This document shows positions 43,730 to 51,879 of a DNA stretch of 64,000 nt, piece by piece. The stretch is from an uncultured Oscillibacter sp. GTDB taxonomy: Bacteria; Bacillota; Clostridia; Oscillospirales; Oscillospiraceae. A model generated the notes under the pieces. The model saw nothing but the letters and a program-made list of their open reading frames with translations, was not told the origin of the DNA and searched no databases. The DNA lies in the NCBI RefSeq assembly GCF_947654275.1, contig NZ_CANTJS010000007.1, positions 1 to 64,000 of the forward strand, read 5' to 3'. Both the position numbers and the translations under genes were made by a program. How positions within the stretch are numbered: the first letter of the stretch is position 1; the number at the start of each line of letters is the position of its first letter.

Positions 43730-44590
43730 ATGTGGCTGCTGTTCGCCTTTGGCTCCGCGCTGTTCGCGGGCCTGACGGCCATTCTGGCCAAGTGCGGCGT
43801 CCGGCGGACGGATTCCACCGTGGCCACCGCCGTCCGCACCGTGGTGGTGCTGGCGTGTTCCTGGATGATGGTGTTTCTCACCGGGGCCCAGGCGGGACTG
43901 GGGTCCATCGGGGGGAGGACGCTGCTGTTCCTGGCGCTGTCGGGCCTGGCTACCGGGGCCTCCTGGCTGTGCTATTTCAAGGCGCTGCAATTGGGGGACG
44001 TGAACCAGGTGACGCCCATCGACAAGAGCGGCACCGTGCTGACGATCCTGCTGGCGCTGGTGCTGTTCCGGGAGTCGCTTACTCCGCCGAAGATGGCGGG
44101 AACCGCCGCCATCGCCCTGGGGACCTGGCTGATGCTTGAACGGAGGGAGACGGACAAGACGGGGAAGGGGGGGCTGACCTGGCTGCCCTTCGCCCTGGGG
44201 TCGGCGGTGTTTGCCAGCCTCACGGCGATTCTGGGAAAAATCGGCATCAGCGGCGTGGACTCCAACCTGGGCACCGCCATCCGCACCGGCGTGGTGCTGG
44301 TCATGGCCTGGGGGATGGTCTTCGCCGCGGGAAAGGGGCCGGCCCTGCGGGAGGTGCCCGGAAACGAGCTGGGCTTCATCTGTCTGTCCGGCGTGGCCAC
44401 CGGGGCCTCCTGGCTGTGCTATTACCGGGCCCTCCAGACCGGCCCCGCCAGCGTGGTGACGGCGGTGGACAAGCTGAGCCTGCTGGTGACGGTGGGGTTC
44501 TCCTGCCTGGTGCTCCGCGAGAGGCTGAGCCGCCGGGCTGGGCTGGGACTGGCCCTGATGACCGCCGGGACCCTGTCCATGCTGCTGTGA
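43730..44590 (+). CDS. DMT-superfamily (EamA) transporter
   Basis: A 286-residue membrane protein of ten predicted helices. It is an obvious internal duplication: LFAFGSALFAGLTAILAKCGVRRTDSTVATAVRT and PFALGSAVFASLTAILGKIGISGVDSNLGTAIRT align, as do the LATGASWLCYFKALQLG and VATGASWLCYYRALQTG stretches. EamA proteins export small metabolites. The substrate is unknown; the position between alr and asparaginase hints at amino acids. The ATG at 43730 follows GAAAGGGGTG. Confidence 0.9.
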   Translation: MWLLFAFGSALFAGLTAILAKCGVRRTDSTVATAVRTVVVLACSWMMVFLTGAQAGLGSIGGRTLLFLALSGLATGASWLCYFKALQLGDVNQVTPIDKSGTVLTILLALVLFRESLTPPKMAGTAAIALGTWLMLERRETDKTGKGGLTWLPFALGSAVFASLTAILGKIGISGVDSNLGTAIRTGVVLVMAWGMVFAAGKGPALREVPGNELGFICLSGVATGASWLCYYRALQTGPASVVTAVDKLSLLVTVGFSCLVLRERLSRRAGLGLALMTAGTLSMLL

Positions 44591-44636
44591 GGGTTTCCGG
44601 CGGCGGAATGATTTTAAATAAGAAAGGAAGGCGGCT

Positions 44637-45647
44637 ATGAAGGAAGCGCGGAAAAAGCGGATTTTGCTCATCGGCACCGGCGGCACCATTGCCTCGGAGC
44701 TTACGGAGAGCGGCGGCCTGGCCCCGGAGCTGACCACGGAAGAGCTGCTGGCCCGGCTCCCCGCCATCTCGGACATCTGTGAGACGGACTGCCTCCAGCT
44801 GCTGAATCTGGACAGCACCAACATGACCCCGGCCCACTGGCTGGAGATGGTCCGCTGCATCCGGGACCGTTATGAGGCTTACGACGGCTTCGTGCTCACC
44901 CACGGCACCGACACCATGGCCTATACGGCGGCGGCCCTCAGCTATCTGATTCAGGACAGCCCCAAGCCCATCATCCTCACCGGGGCCCAGAAGCCCATCG
45001 GCTTCGACTCCACCGACTCCAAGACCAATCTGATGGACGCCTTCCGCTGCGCCGCCGCGGACCTGCCGGGGGTCTCCATCGTGTTCAACAGCCAGGTGAT
45101 TCTGGGCACCCGGGCCAAGAAAACCCGGTCCAAGAGCTTTCAGGCCTTTTCCAGCATCAACTTTCCCCACCTGGGCATCCTCCGGGACGGGGTGCTGCTG
45201 CGCTACATCCGCCAGGACTGCGGCGGGAGCCCGGTGTTTTACGAGACCCTGGACACAAGGGTGTCCCTGCTGAAGCTGGTCCCCGGCATGGGCCGGGAGC
45301 TGGCGGACTTCCTGCTGGCCCGGAACGACGCCCTGATCATCGAGAGCTTCGGCGTGGGGGGCCTGCCGGAGCACGGCGGTTTCTACGACTGCATCCGGGA
45401 CGCCATGGCGGCGGGGAAAATCATCGTCCTCACCACCCAGGTGGAAAACGAGGGCAGCGACGTGGGGGTGTACCATGTGGGACACGCTCTGAAAAACGAG
45501 CTGGGGGTTCTGGAGGCCTATGACATGACCACCGAGGCGGTGGTGGCGAAGCTGATGTGGATTCTGGGCCGGACGAGGCGCCGGGAGGAGGTGGAACGGC
45601 TGTTTTACACCCCCGTGGCCCGGGACATTCTCTGGCCTGTGGTGTGA
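44637..45647 (+). CDS. Type I L-asparaginase
   Basis: A 336-residue cytoplasmic enzyme hydrolysing asparagine to aspartate and ammonia. The first catalytic Thr lies in LLIGTGGTIASE and the second site in GFVLTHGTDTMAYTA; a SSINFPHLGILRDGV stretch follows. There is no signal peptide, in line with AnsA-type enzymes. An AGAAAGGAAGG site precedes the ATG. It is close behind the DMT gene (46 bp), so co-transcription is likely. Confidence 0.93.
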   Translation: MKEARKKRILLIGTGGTIASELTESGGLAPELTTEELLARLPAISDICETDCLQLLNLDSTNMTPAHWLEMVRCIRDRYEAYDGFVLTHGTDTMAYTAAALSYLIQDSPKPIILTGAQKPIGFDSTDSKTNLMDAFRCAAADLPGVSIVFNSQVILGTRAKKTRSKSFQAFSSINFPHLGILRDGVLLRYIRQDCGGSPVFYETLDTRVSLLKLVPGMGRELADFLLARNDALIIESFGVGGLPEHGGFYDCIRDAMAAGKIIVLTTQVENEGSDVGVYHVGHALKNELGVLEAYDMTTEAVVAKLMWILGRTRRREEVERLFYTPVARDILWPVV

Positions 45648-45992
45648 TACGCATTTCAAATAAAACGATTTCGGTTTATTTGAAACAGAACCGCATTCTG
45701 CATTTCTGTTCTGCGCCGGAATGGCGCAAAACACGTCTCATAAGAATCCAATGCGCCTTTGGCGGTATCAAAAGCTTTTGAATGGAGTCTAATATGAAAG
45801 ACCGCCGGAAAGCCGGCGTATGGCTTGTTTTTCCGGCGGTTTCGTGATATAGTCGACGGGACTGAAGGGCGCGCCTGCTCAGTCCCGGGACGGTAAACTC
45901 CGAGTGAAGGCAGGCAAACCGGCCGCCCTCACAGACCGGCGGCGGACGCCCGGGAAATTTCCGGATTCCGACAGATAAGGAGGTCCTTTTGG
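45648..45992. other. Spacer after asparaginase
   Basis: No gene. It has an AT-rich dyad TTTCAAATAAA/TTTATTTGAAA (45654-45685), a large stem ACCGCCGGAAA...TTTCCGGCGGT (about 45801-45841), and an overlapping promoter. Confidence 0.6.
45825..45853 (+). promoter_or_regulatory. Promoter before the 45993 gene
   Basis: TTGTTT, a 17-bp spacer and TATAGT. Its -35 lies in the right arm of the stem that ends the previous operon. Confidence 0.5.
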
Positions 45993-46658
45993 ATGTTCTC
46001 GATTTCCCCTATGAAAGATCTCTACGAAAGCCCCATGCCCCCCATGGCCCTGACGGACTATGAGGCCATGTCCAAATTTCTGAACCGGGGCGCGCAGCGC
46101 TGCAAGGCCTCCGGGCGGAATTTCGATTTGTTCCTGGACTGGGTGATTCACGCCCTGACCCAGAGCCTCACCGCCGACAGCGCCTCCCGCATCTTCCTGC
46201 CCAAAACCAAAACCTGCCCCTTTGAGCTGGACGATCTGATTCCCCTCTCCCCGCTCCGGTCCCAGCGGCGGCAGCGGGTGCAGCTGCGGGAGACGAACCT
46301 GATTGCCCCGGTGTGGAACAACAGCGATCTGGAGTCGGCCCTGGAGGCCTTTTACGACAGCGGCTTTGCCGGAACGGACCTGGAGGAGGTATTCGGCGGC
46401 GTCTACATCCAGGAGCTCCGCCTGGCCATCATCGACGCCCCGGCGGACGTGGACGTGCCCCAGGTGCTGCGGGTCTGGAGCCGGGGGAGCATCCTTCTGA
46501 ACAGCTGGTCCCTGGGGGAGCTGGAACCGGTGCTGTCCACCGACGGCGAACACTGGTATCTTCAGGGGGAGGACGGCGAACAGAAGCTGCCGGTGCTGGA
46601 GACCCGCATGGCCGCTCTGTACAACTGCGGCCTGCGGCGTTACGCCGGCAGGGAGTGA
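45993..46658 (+). CDS. Unknown 221-residue soluble protein
   Basis: It opens MFSISPMKDLYESPMPPMALTDYEAMSKFLNRGAQRC and contains ALEAFYDSGFAGTDLEEVFGGVYIQELRLAIID and LETRMAALYNCGLRRYAGRE. No signal or membrane helix is present. An AAGGAGGTCC site supports the start. It is a monocistronic gene in a repeat-rich neighbourhood. No domain is recognised. Confidence 0.75.
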   Translation: MFSISPMKDLYESPMPPMALTDYEAMSKFLNRGAQRCKASGRNFDLFLDWVIHALTQSLTADSASRIFLPKTKTCPFELDDLIPLSPLRSQRRQRVQLRETNLIAPVWNNSDLESALEAFYDSGFAGTDLEEVFGGVYIQELRLAIIDAPADVDVPQVLRVWSRGSILLNSWSLGELEPVLSTDGEHWYLQGEDGEQKLPVLETRMAALYNCGLRRYAGRE

Positions 46659-47160
46659 GGACAGGCGCCCCCGGGTCCCCCCTCAGGTCCGCCGGGGAGG
46701 AAGCGCCCGGCTGAAGGAGCTTTTTGCAGGCCCCGCCTTCCGGTGAAATGGGGAAAGGACGCTTCCGGAGGAAGCGCCCTATTCGGAGATTTTTTGGATA
46801 CTTTTCGGAGACTTTTCGAAAATTTTTCGGAGGCTTTTCGGGGGCTTTATGCAGGGGCCTGCCCCGTCCTCCGAAGGCATGGAGAGCCCGGAGGAACGGG
46901 AGGGGGCCGACCCCGGCAGAGGCGTGTAGGGGCCGCCGCCCTCGGCGGCCCGCTGGCAGCAATGATGAAGGCTGCTGTAAAATGCGCTGGGGGAGCGTCC
47001 GATTGGCAGATTTTATTTTGCAGGGGCCGGCCCGATGTTGTGAGGCCCTTATACCGGCGGCCCCTGCATCATGGTCCTGCTGTAAAATGCGCAGATGGAC
47101 ACGCCCCGTTGGGCGGCGGCGATTGACTGGAAAACGGGAGTATGTTATGATCGTCCACAA
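46659..47160. repeat. Repeat-filled spacer before radC
   Basis: No gene. A run of CGGAGANTTTTTNGGA-type units lies near 46790-46850. Mosaic modules follow: GGCGGCCCGCTGGCAGCAATGATGAAGG (46942), GCTGTAAAATGCGC (46974 and 47083), and GAGCGTCCGATTGGCAGATTTTATTTTGCAGGGGCC (46998). All recur in other spacers. Confidence 0.7.
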
Positions 47161-47163
47161 TAA

Positions 47164-47379
47164 GAGCCTGTTTAAAATCCGGCGGAGTGCCGGATTGGGG
47201 CAGATTTTTTACCCAATGGGCATGTGATATCCGTAAGGCGGCAGAGCCGCCAACGGCTATCCAATTGTCGGGCAAGGCGGTTTGACGCAGGAATCCTGGC
47301 GAATTTCAAGTCAAACCAACGCAGCACCGGCGGAAAAAGATGCCCTGAGACGGCGTTTCGATGGATTTTAATCAGGCTC
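47164..47379. repeat. MITE-like element, copy 2 (216 bp), with nested insert
   Basis: Inverted relative of 30946-31106. The ends are GAGCCTGTTTAAAATCC and GGATTTTAATCAGGCTC, flanked by TAA on both sides (47161-47163 and 47380-47382), a 3-bp target duplication. An extra segment of about 55 bp (about 47211-47267, core GGCGGCAGAGCCGCC) interrupts it and resembles the element at 129-215. Its right end is about 30 bp before the radC start. Confidence 0.85.
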
Positions 47380-47408
47380 TAAGACGCGGCGGTGAAAGGA
47401 GCGAAGGC

Positions 47409-48077
47409 ATGAACATCCACAAGGGACACAGGCAGCATATGCGTGACCGCTTCATACAGGGCGGCCTGGAGGGCTTTGCCGACCACGAGGCCCTGGAGCT
47501 GCTTCTGTATTACGCCATCCCTCAGAAGGACACGAATCCCCTGGCCCATGCCCTGATGGAGCGCTATGGGAGCCTGTCCGCCGTGCTGTCCGCACCCATT
47601 GAGGATTTGGTAAAAATGGAGGGCGTCGGAGAGCGGACCGCCGTTCTGCTGCACCTGGTGCCCCGGATAGAGCAGAAGGCCCATCTGTCGGAGCTGGAAC
47701 AGGTGCTGGACAGCACCGGGCGCATCGGCGCGTATCTTCTGGAGCGCTTTTCCCTGGAGCGGGACGAGGTGGTCTATCAGCTCTGCCTGGACCAGAAGGG
47801 CCGTCTGCTGGCCTGCAAGTGCCTGGGGGAGGGCGGAACCGCCTCCGTGGACCTGGATGTCCGCAGGCTGGTGGAAAACGCCCTGCTGTCCACCGCCAGC
47901 GGGGTGGTCCTGGCTCACAACCACCCCAGCGGCGTGGCCCTGCCCTCTCCCGAGGATTACGCGGCCACCGACCGGGCCCGGGCGGCCCTGAAAACCGTGG
48001 GGGTGGAGCTGCTGGACCACATCATTATAGCGGACCGGGATTTTGTATCCCTGGCGGATTCCGGCTGTCTCCGTTAG
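47409..48077 (+). CDS. radC: DNA repair protein RadC family (JAMM domain)
   Basis: A 222-residue protein. The N-terminal helix-hairpin-helix part begins MNIHKGHRQHMRDRF and includes KMEGVGERTAVLL. The C-terminal JAMM metal site is AHNHPSGVALPSPEDYAATDR. Its role in repair is unproven despite the name. The ATG at 47409 follows AAAGGAGCG; the ORF-track start lies inside the MITE. The stop codon abuts a half-site of the MITE terminal repeat. Confidence 0.93.
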   Translation: MNIHKGHRQHMRDRFIQGGLEGFADHEALELLLYYAIPQKDTNPLAHALMERYGSLSAVLSAPIEDLVKMEGVGERTAVLLHLVPRIEQKAHLSELEQVLDSTGRIGAYLLERFSLERDEVVYQLCLDQKGRLLACKCLGEGGTASVDLDVRRLVENALLSTASGVVLAHNHPSGVALPSPEDYAATDRARAALKTVGVELLDHIIIADRDFVSLADSGCLR

Positions 48078-48092
48078 TTTTAAAACAGACTC
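48077..48092. repeat. MITE terminal-repeat half-site at the end of radC
   Basis: GTTTTAAAACAGACTC, identical to 16 bp of the palindrome at 20165-20186, starts at the last base of the radC stop codon. With copy 2 upstream, it brackets radC. Confidence 0.45.
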
Positions 48093-48300
48093 CAGTACCC
48101 GCATTCAGGCCGCCCTGCGGATGCCGTCCGGCCTGCAGGGATACGGCAATCTGCCGGTTCTATAGCAAGCGTCAAAATTCCCGACAAACGGGCCGGCCAG
48201 GGGGCCGGTCCCTACAGAGGCGTGTAGGGGCAGCCGCCCCCGGCGGCCCGCTGGCAGCAATGATGAGGGTTGCTATAAGCCTCCAGCGGGGCTGAACCCG
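48093..48300. repeat. Mosaic repeat module after radC
   Basis: Holds GGCGTGTAGGGGCAGCCGCCCCCGGCGGCCCGCTGGCAGCAATGATGAGGGTTGCT, matching 46918-46977. It also has CAAAATTCCCGACAAACGGGCCGGCCAGGGGG, whose reverse complement matches 40646-40677. No gene. Confidence 0.65.
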
Positions 48301-48311
48301 GCAAATATTGT

Positions 48312-48325
48312 CGAACAAATGTTGT
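48312..48325. promoter_or_regulatory. LexA/DinR-type SOS box of uvrB
   Basis: CGAACAAATGTTGT matches 12 of 14 positions of the Gram-positive SOS consensus CGAACRNRYGTTYG. It overlaps the -35 of the uvrB promoter, where a repressor would block it. Confidence 0.75.
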
Positions 48326-48350
48326 AATCCGGCCGGCGCTGTGGTACAAT
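48322..48350 (+). promoter_or_regulatory. Promoter of uvrB
   Basis: TTGTAA, a 17-bp spacer and TACAAT; the leader to the start codon contains four CGAAAACA-type units. Confidence 0.75.
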
Positions 48351-48463
48351 GAGAGGCGGAAGGAAAACGGTCCTTTTCATGGGGGCCGCCGGAGGGACGG
48401 CGGAAGCCGAAAACACGAAAACACGAAAACACGAAAAACTCTACAGCATGGGAGCGTGGAACG

Positions 48464-50434
48464 ATGCCGAAATTTCAGGTTGTATCCGATTATCAGCCCT
48501 CCGGCGACCAGCCGGAGGCCATTGCCGCTTTGGCGGGGGGCATTGAAAACGGACTGAAGGAGCAGGTTTTGCTGGGCGTCACCGGCTCCGGCAAGACCTT
48601 TACCATGGCAAAGGTCATCGAGGCCGTCCAGCGGCCCACTCTGGTGCTGGCTCACAACAAAACCCTGGCGGCCCAGCTCTGCGCGGAGTTCAAGGAGTTC
48701 TTCCCCAACAACGCCGTGGAGTATTTCGTGTCCTACTATGACTACTACCAGCCCGAGGCCTATATCCCCCACACGGACACCTATATTGCAAAAGACGCCT
48801 CCACCAACGACGAAATCGACCGACTCCGCCTCTCCGCCACCTTCGCCCTGCTGGAACGGCGGGACGTGATTGTGGTGGCCTCTGTCTCCTGTATTTACGG
48901 ACTGGGAGAGCCGGAGGATTTCGCGAAGCTGTCCGTCTCTCTCCGGGTGGGGGCGGAGTGGGAGCGGGACGAGATGCTGCGCCGCCTGGTGGAAATCCGC
49001 TATGAGCGGAACGACGTCGCCTTTGAGCGCAACATGTTCCGGGTCCGGGGGGACACGGTGGAGATATACCCGGCCTATTACAAGGACAGGGCCATCCGGG
49101 TGGAGTTCTTCGGGGACGAGATTGAGCGCATCAGCGAATTCAACCCCCTCACCGGAACCGCCTCGCTGAAGCTGAACCACGCCGTGATCTACCCCGCCAG
49201 CCACTACGTTACCACCAAGGACAAAATGGACAGGGCCATCGGGGAAATCCGGAAGGAGCTGGAGATACAGGTGGAGGGCTTCAACGCCAATAACCAGCTG
49301 GTGGAGGCCCAGCGCATCCGCCAGCGGACGGAGTACGACATGGAGATGATGCAGGAACTGGGCTACTGCTCCGGCATCGAGAACTATTCCCGCATCATCT
49401 CCGACCGGCCCGCCGGGTCCGCGCCCATGACGCTGCTGGACTTCTTCCCTGAGGATTTCGTGCTCTTCGTGGACGAGAGCCACGTCACACTGCCCCAGGT
49501 CCGGGCGATGTACAACGGCGACCACGCCCGGAAGGACGCCCTGGTGAAATACGGCTTCCGCCTCCCCTGCGCCTATGACAACCGCCCCCTGAAATTCGAG
49601 GAGTTCGAGGGCCGCATCGGTCAGGCGGTTTTCGTCTCGGCCACGCCGGGCCCCTATGAGCGGGAGCGGGCGGACCAGGTGGTGGAGCAGGTCATCCGGC
49701 CCACGGGACTGCTGGACCCCAGAGTGGAGGTCCGGCCCGTCACCGGGCAGATTGACGACCTGATAGAGGAGATCAACGCCCGGGCCGCCAGGGACGAACG
49801 GGTGCTGGTGACCACCCTCACCAAGAAAATGGCGGAGGACCTGACGGAGTACTTCAAGAACGCCGGAATCAGGGTCCGGTATATGCACGCGGACGTGGAG
49901 ACCATCCAGCGGATGGAGATTATCCGGGACCTGCGGCTGGGGAAATTTGACGTGCTCATCGGCATCAACCTCCTCCGGGAGGGCCTGGACCTGCCGGAGG
50001 TCAGTCTGGTGGCCGTGCTGGACGCGGACAAGGAGGGCTTCCTCCGGTCCGAGACCTCTCTGATTCAGACCATAGGCCGGGCGGCCCGGAACGCGGAGGG
50101 TCTGGTGGTTCTCTACGCCGATACCATCACCCCCTCCATGCGGGCGGCTATGGACGAGACGGAGCGCCGCCGGGGGATTCAGGACCGCTTTAACCAGGAG
50201 CACGGCATCGTCCCCAAGACCATCATCAAGGGGGTCCGGGAGGTGCTGGAGATTTCCGCCGCCGCCGAGGAGGACACCACCCAGGCCCGTCGGCACAAAA
50301 AGCTGAGCCAGGCGGAGCGGGACGCGGAAATCCGGCGTCTGGAGAAGGAGATGAAGGAGGCCAGCAAGATGCTGGAATTCGAGTACGCGGCGGTGCTGAG
50401 AGACCGGATTATCGAGCTGAGGGGAGAGAAATAG
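48464..50434 (+). CDS. uvrB: Excinuclease ABC subunit B
   Basis: A 656-residue nucleotide-excision-repair helicase-like ATPase. Walker A is [16 protein letters not shown] (about 37-52), the damage-sensing beta-hairpin [21 protein letters not shown], motif [10 protein letters not shown] and the C-terminal UVR motif [21 protein letters not shown]. Length is normal. The promoter carries an SOS box, so damage induction is expected. uvrA lies 5.9 kb downstream in a separate unit. Confidence 0.97.
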   Translation: MPKFQVVSDYQPSGDQPEAIAALAGGIENGLKEQVLLGVTGSGKTFTMAKVIEAVQRPTLVLAHNKTLAAQLCAEFKEFFPNNAVEYFVSYYDYYQPEAYIPHTDTYIAKDASTNDEIDRLRLSATFALLERRDVIVVASVSCIYGLGEPEDFAKLSVSLRVGAEWERDEMLRRLVEIRYERNDVAFERNMFRVRGDTVEIYPAYYKDRAIRVEFFGDEIERISEFNPLTGTASLKLNHAVIYPASHYVTTKDKMDRAIGEIRKELEIQVEGFNANNQLVEAQRIRQRTEYDMEMMQELGYCSGIENYSRIISDRPAGSAPMTLLDFFPEDFVLFVDESHVTLPQVRAMYNGDHARKDALVKYGFRLPCAYDNRPLKFEEFEGRIGQAVFVSATPGPYERERADQVVEQVIRPTGLLDPRVEVRPVTGQIDDLIEEINARAARDERVLVTTLTKKMAEDLTEYFKNAGIRVRYMHADVETIQRMEIIRDLRLGKFDVLIGINLLREGLDLPEVSLVAVLDADKEGFLRSETSLIQTIGRAARNAEGLVVLYADTITPSMRAAMDETERRRGIQDRFNQEHGIVPKTIIKGVREVLEISAAAEEDTTQARRHKKLSQAERDAEIRRLEKEMKEASKMLEFEYAAVLRDRIIELRGEK

Positions 50435-50690
50435 TTAGGAATGAGGAATTAGGAATGAGGAATTTTCCGAAATTCCCCCAATTCTAACTCCTGATGAGAA
50501 ATGGTCAGGAATGAGAAATTAGGAATGAGGAATTTTCCGAAATTCCCCCAATTCTAACTCCTGATGAGAAATGGTCAGGAATGAGAAATTAGGAATGAGG
50601 AATTAAAAATGAGAAATTTTCCGAAATTCCACCCAATTCCTAATTCCTAACTCCTAACTCCTAATTCCTAATTCCTAATTGAATGAGGTG
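50435..50690. repeat. GGAAT/ATTCC hairpin array with tandem 73-bp-scale units
   Basis: The same family as at 34562. The block GAATTAGGAATGAGGAATTTTCCGAAATTCCCCCAATTCTAACTCCTGATGAGAAATGGTCAGGAATGAGAAATTAGG is repeated almost exactly in tandem, then closes with ATTCCTAACTCCTAACTCC. It runs from the uvrB stop to the next RBS. Confidence 0.88.
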
Positions 50691-50694
50691 TTTT

Positions 50695-51069
50695 ATGAAA
50701 TACGAATGGCTGGACGAATACCTCCTGGCCCTGCCGGGGGCGGAAAAGGACTACAAGCCCGAATGGGGCTGGTTCCGGTACATGCTCCGGGGCAAGCTCT
50801 TTGCCGCGGTCTGCACGCCGGACGAAAAGCACGGCACCTACGGCGGCCACGACCTGGTGAATCTGAAATGCGACCCCGCCCGGGGCGAAATCCTCCGGGC
50901 GGCCCACCCCGAAATTCTGCCGGGGTTCTACTGCGACAAACGGCACTGGATTGCCTGCCTCCTGGACGGGGACCTGCCGGAGGATATCCTCCGGGAGCTC
51001 TGCCGGGAGTCCCACCAGCTGATTTTGAAAAAGCTGCCCAAATACGTACAGAAGGAAATTAGTAATTAG
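50695..51069 (+). CDS. MmcQ/YjbR-family protein
   Basis: A 124-residue cytoplasmic protein. EWGWFRYMLRGKLFAAV, LVNLKCDPARGEILRAAHPEILPGFYCDKRHWIACLLDGDLPEDILRELCRESHQLI is the typical YjbR core, a double-wing DNA-binding-like fold of unclear role. The ATG at 50695 follows GAGGTGTTTT; the ATG at 50683 lies before the RBS. It is flanked on both sides by AT-rich repeat arrays. Confidence 0.87.
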   Translation: MKYEWLDEYLLALPGAEKDYKPEWGWFRYMLRGKLFAAVCTPDEKHGTYGGHDLVNLKCDPARGEILRAAHPEILPGFYCDKRHWIACLLDGDLPEDILRELCRESHQLILKKLPKYVQKEISN

Positions 51070-51150
51070 AAATTAGGAATGAGGAATTGCGGCTCGTTTG
51101 GATAAATTCCTGATTCCTAACGCCTCATTCCTAATTGAGGGAAGTGTTTA
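51057..51150. repeat. GGAAT/ATTCC hairpin array
   Basis: AATTAGAAATTAGGAATGAGGAATTG and AATTCCTGATTCCTAACGCCTCATTCCTAATT form the arms; they overlap the last codons of the YjbR-like gene, so its C terminus (KEISN) is supplied by the repeat. Confidence 0.8.
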
Positions 51151-51151
51151 G

Positions 51152-51871
51152 ATGGAACTGACGCGGTATCAAAAAATCCTGCTGGCGGCGCTGGCGGGGA
51201 TGCTGGTTTTGTTCAGCGTCCTCATGGCGGTCTTCCGGAGCAGTCCCGGCGTGCTGTTCGAGGAGAGCCTTCTGGAAATCGCCGGGGAAGGGGTCTACAC
51301 CGGCAGAGTCATGGGGGAGCCGGTGGCCATTACCGTCACAAGGCCCTCGGATTCCAGGGCCGTGGTGGAGTTCGCCATCGGGGACCGGTTCCGTGACGTC
51401 TGCCAGGTGGACTATCCCCTGACGCCTGTCGAGACGGTCCGGGGCCCGGTGGACGGCATCCGGGTCACGAAAAACGGCGCGGTCCTGTTCCAGGGGGCCT
51501 ACGCCCGGGACATGGATGGCGGCTGGTTCGATGAGAACGGGGACTGGGCCCCCCAGTTTACCGTCCGGGCCTATACCAGCGGCGACCCCTGGCGGTATTA
51601 TGAGACGGACGCGGCCACCGCTGTGGCCTTCGCCCTGGGGCCCGGCACCGCCGCCCACGGGGACCCGGGCCTCTTTGCGCTGGCGGTGTTCCTGACGGCT
51701 CTGCTGGCGGTGTGGATTCTGTTTCATAAACAGCTGTTCCGCTTTGAGCACCGCTGGGCCCGGGACCCGGAGCCCACCGAGGGATATCTGTTTTTGGAGC
51801 GGGCGGTGTGGCTGCTGGCGGCGGCGGCCGTCGCCGGGGTCTATCTCGCGGCGATGGTGACGGTCAGTTAG
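51152..51871 (+). CDS. Membrane protein of unknown function
   Basis: A 239-residue protein. One helix near the N terminus (KILLAALAGMLVLFSVLMAVF) leads to an extracytoplasmic beta-rich domain (GVYTGRVMGEPVAITVTRPSDSRAVVEFAIGDRFRDV...). Two more helices (about 173-193 and 215-237) follow. It starts after GAGGGAAGTG and ends 8 bp before the next gene. No family is recognised. Confidence 0.72.
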   Translation: MELTRYQKILLAALAGMLVLFSVLMAVFRSSPGVLFEESLLEIAGEGVYTGRVMGEPVAITVTRPSDSRAVVEFAIGDRFRDVCQVDYPLTPVETVRGPVDGIRVTKNGAVLFQGAYARDMDGGWFDENGDWAPQFTVRAYTSGDPWRYYETDAATAVAFALGPGTAAHGDPGLFALAVFLTALLAVWILFHKQLFRFEHRWARDPEPTEGYLFLERAVWLLAAAAVAGVYLAAMVTVS

Positions 51872-51879
51872 GAGCGGTT

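Noticed and set aside
50435-50690. CRISPR-like array at the tandem repeats
   Set aside because: The units are directly adjacent without unique spacers, are AT-rich hairpins, and no cas gene is near.
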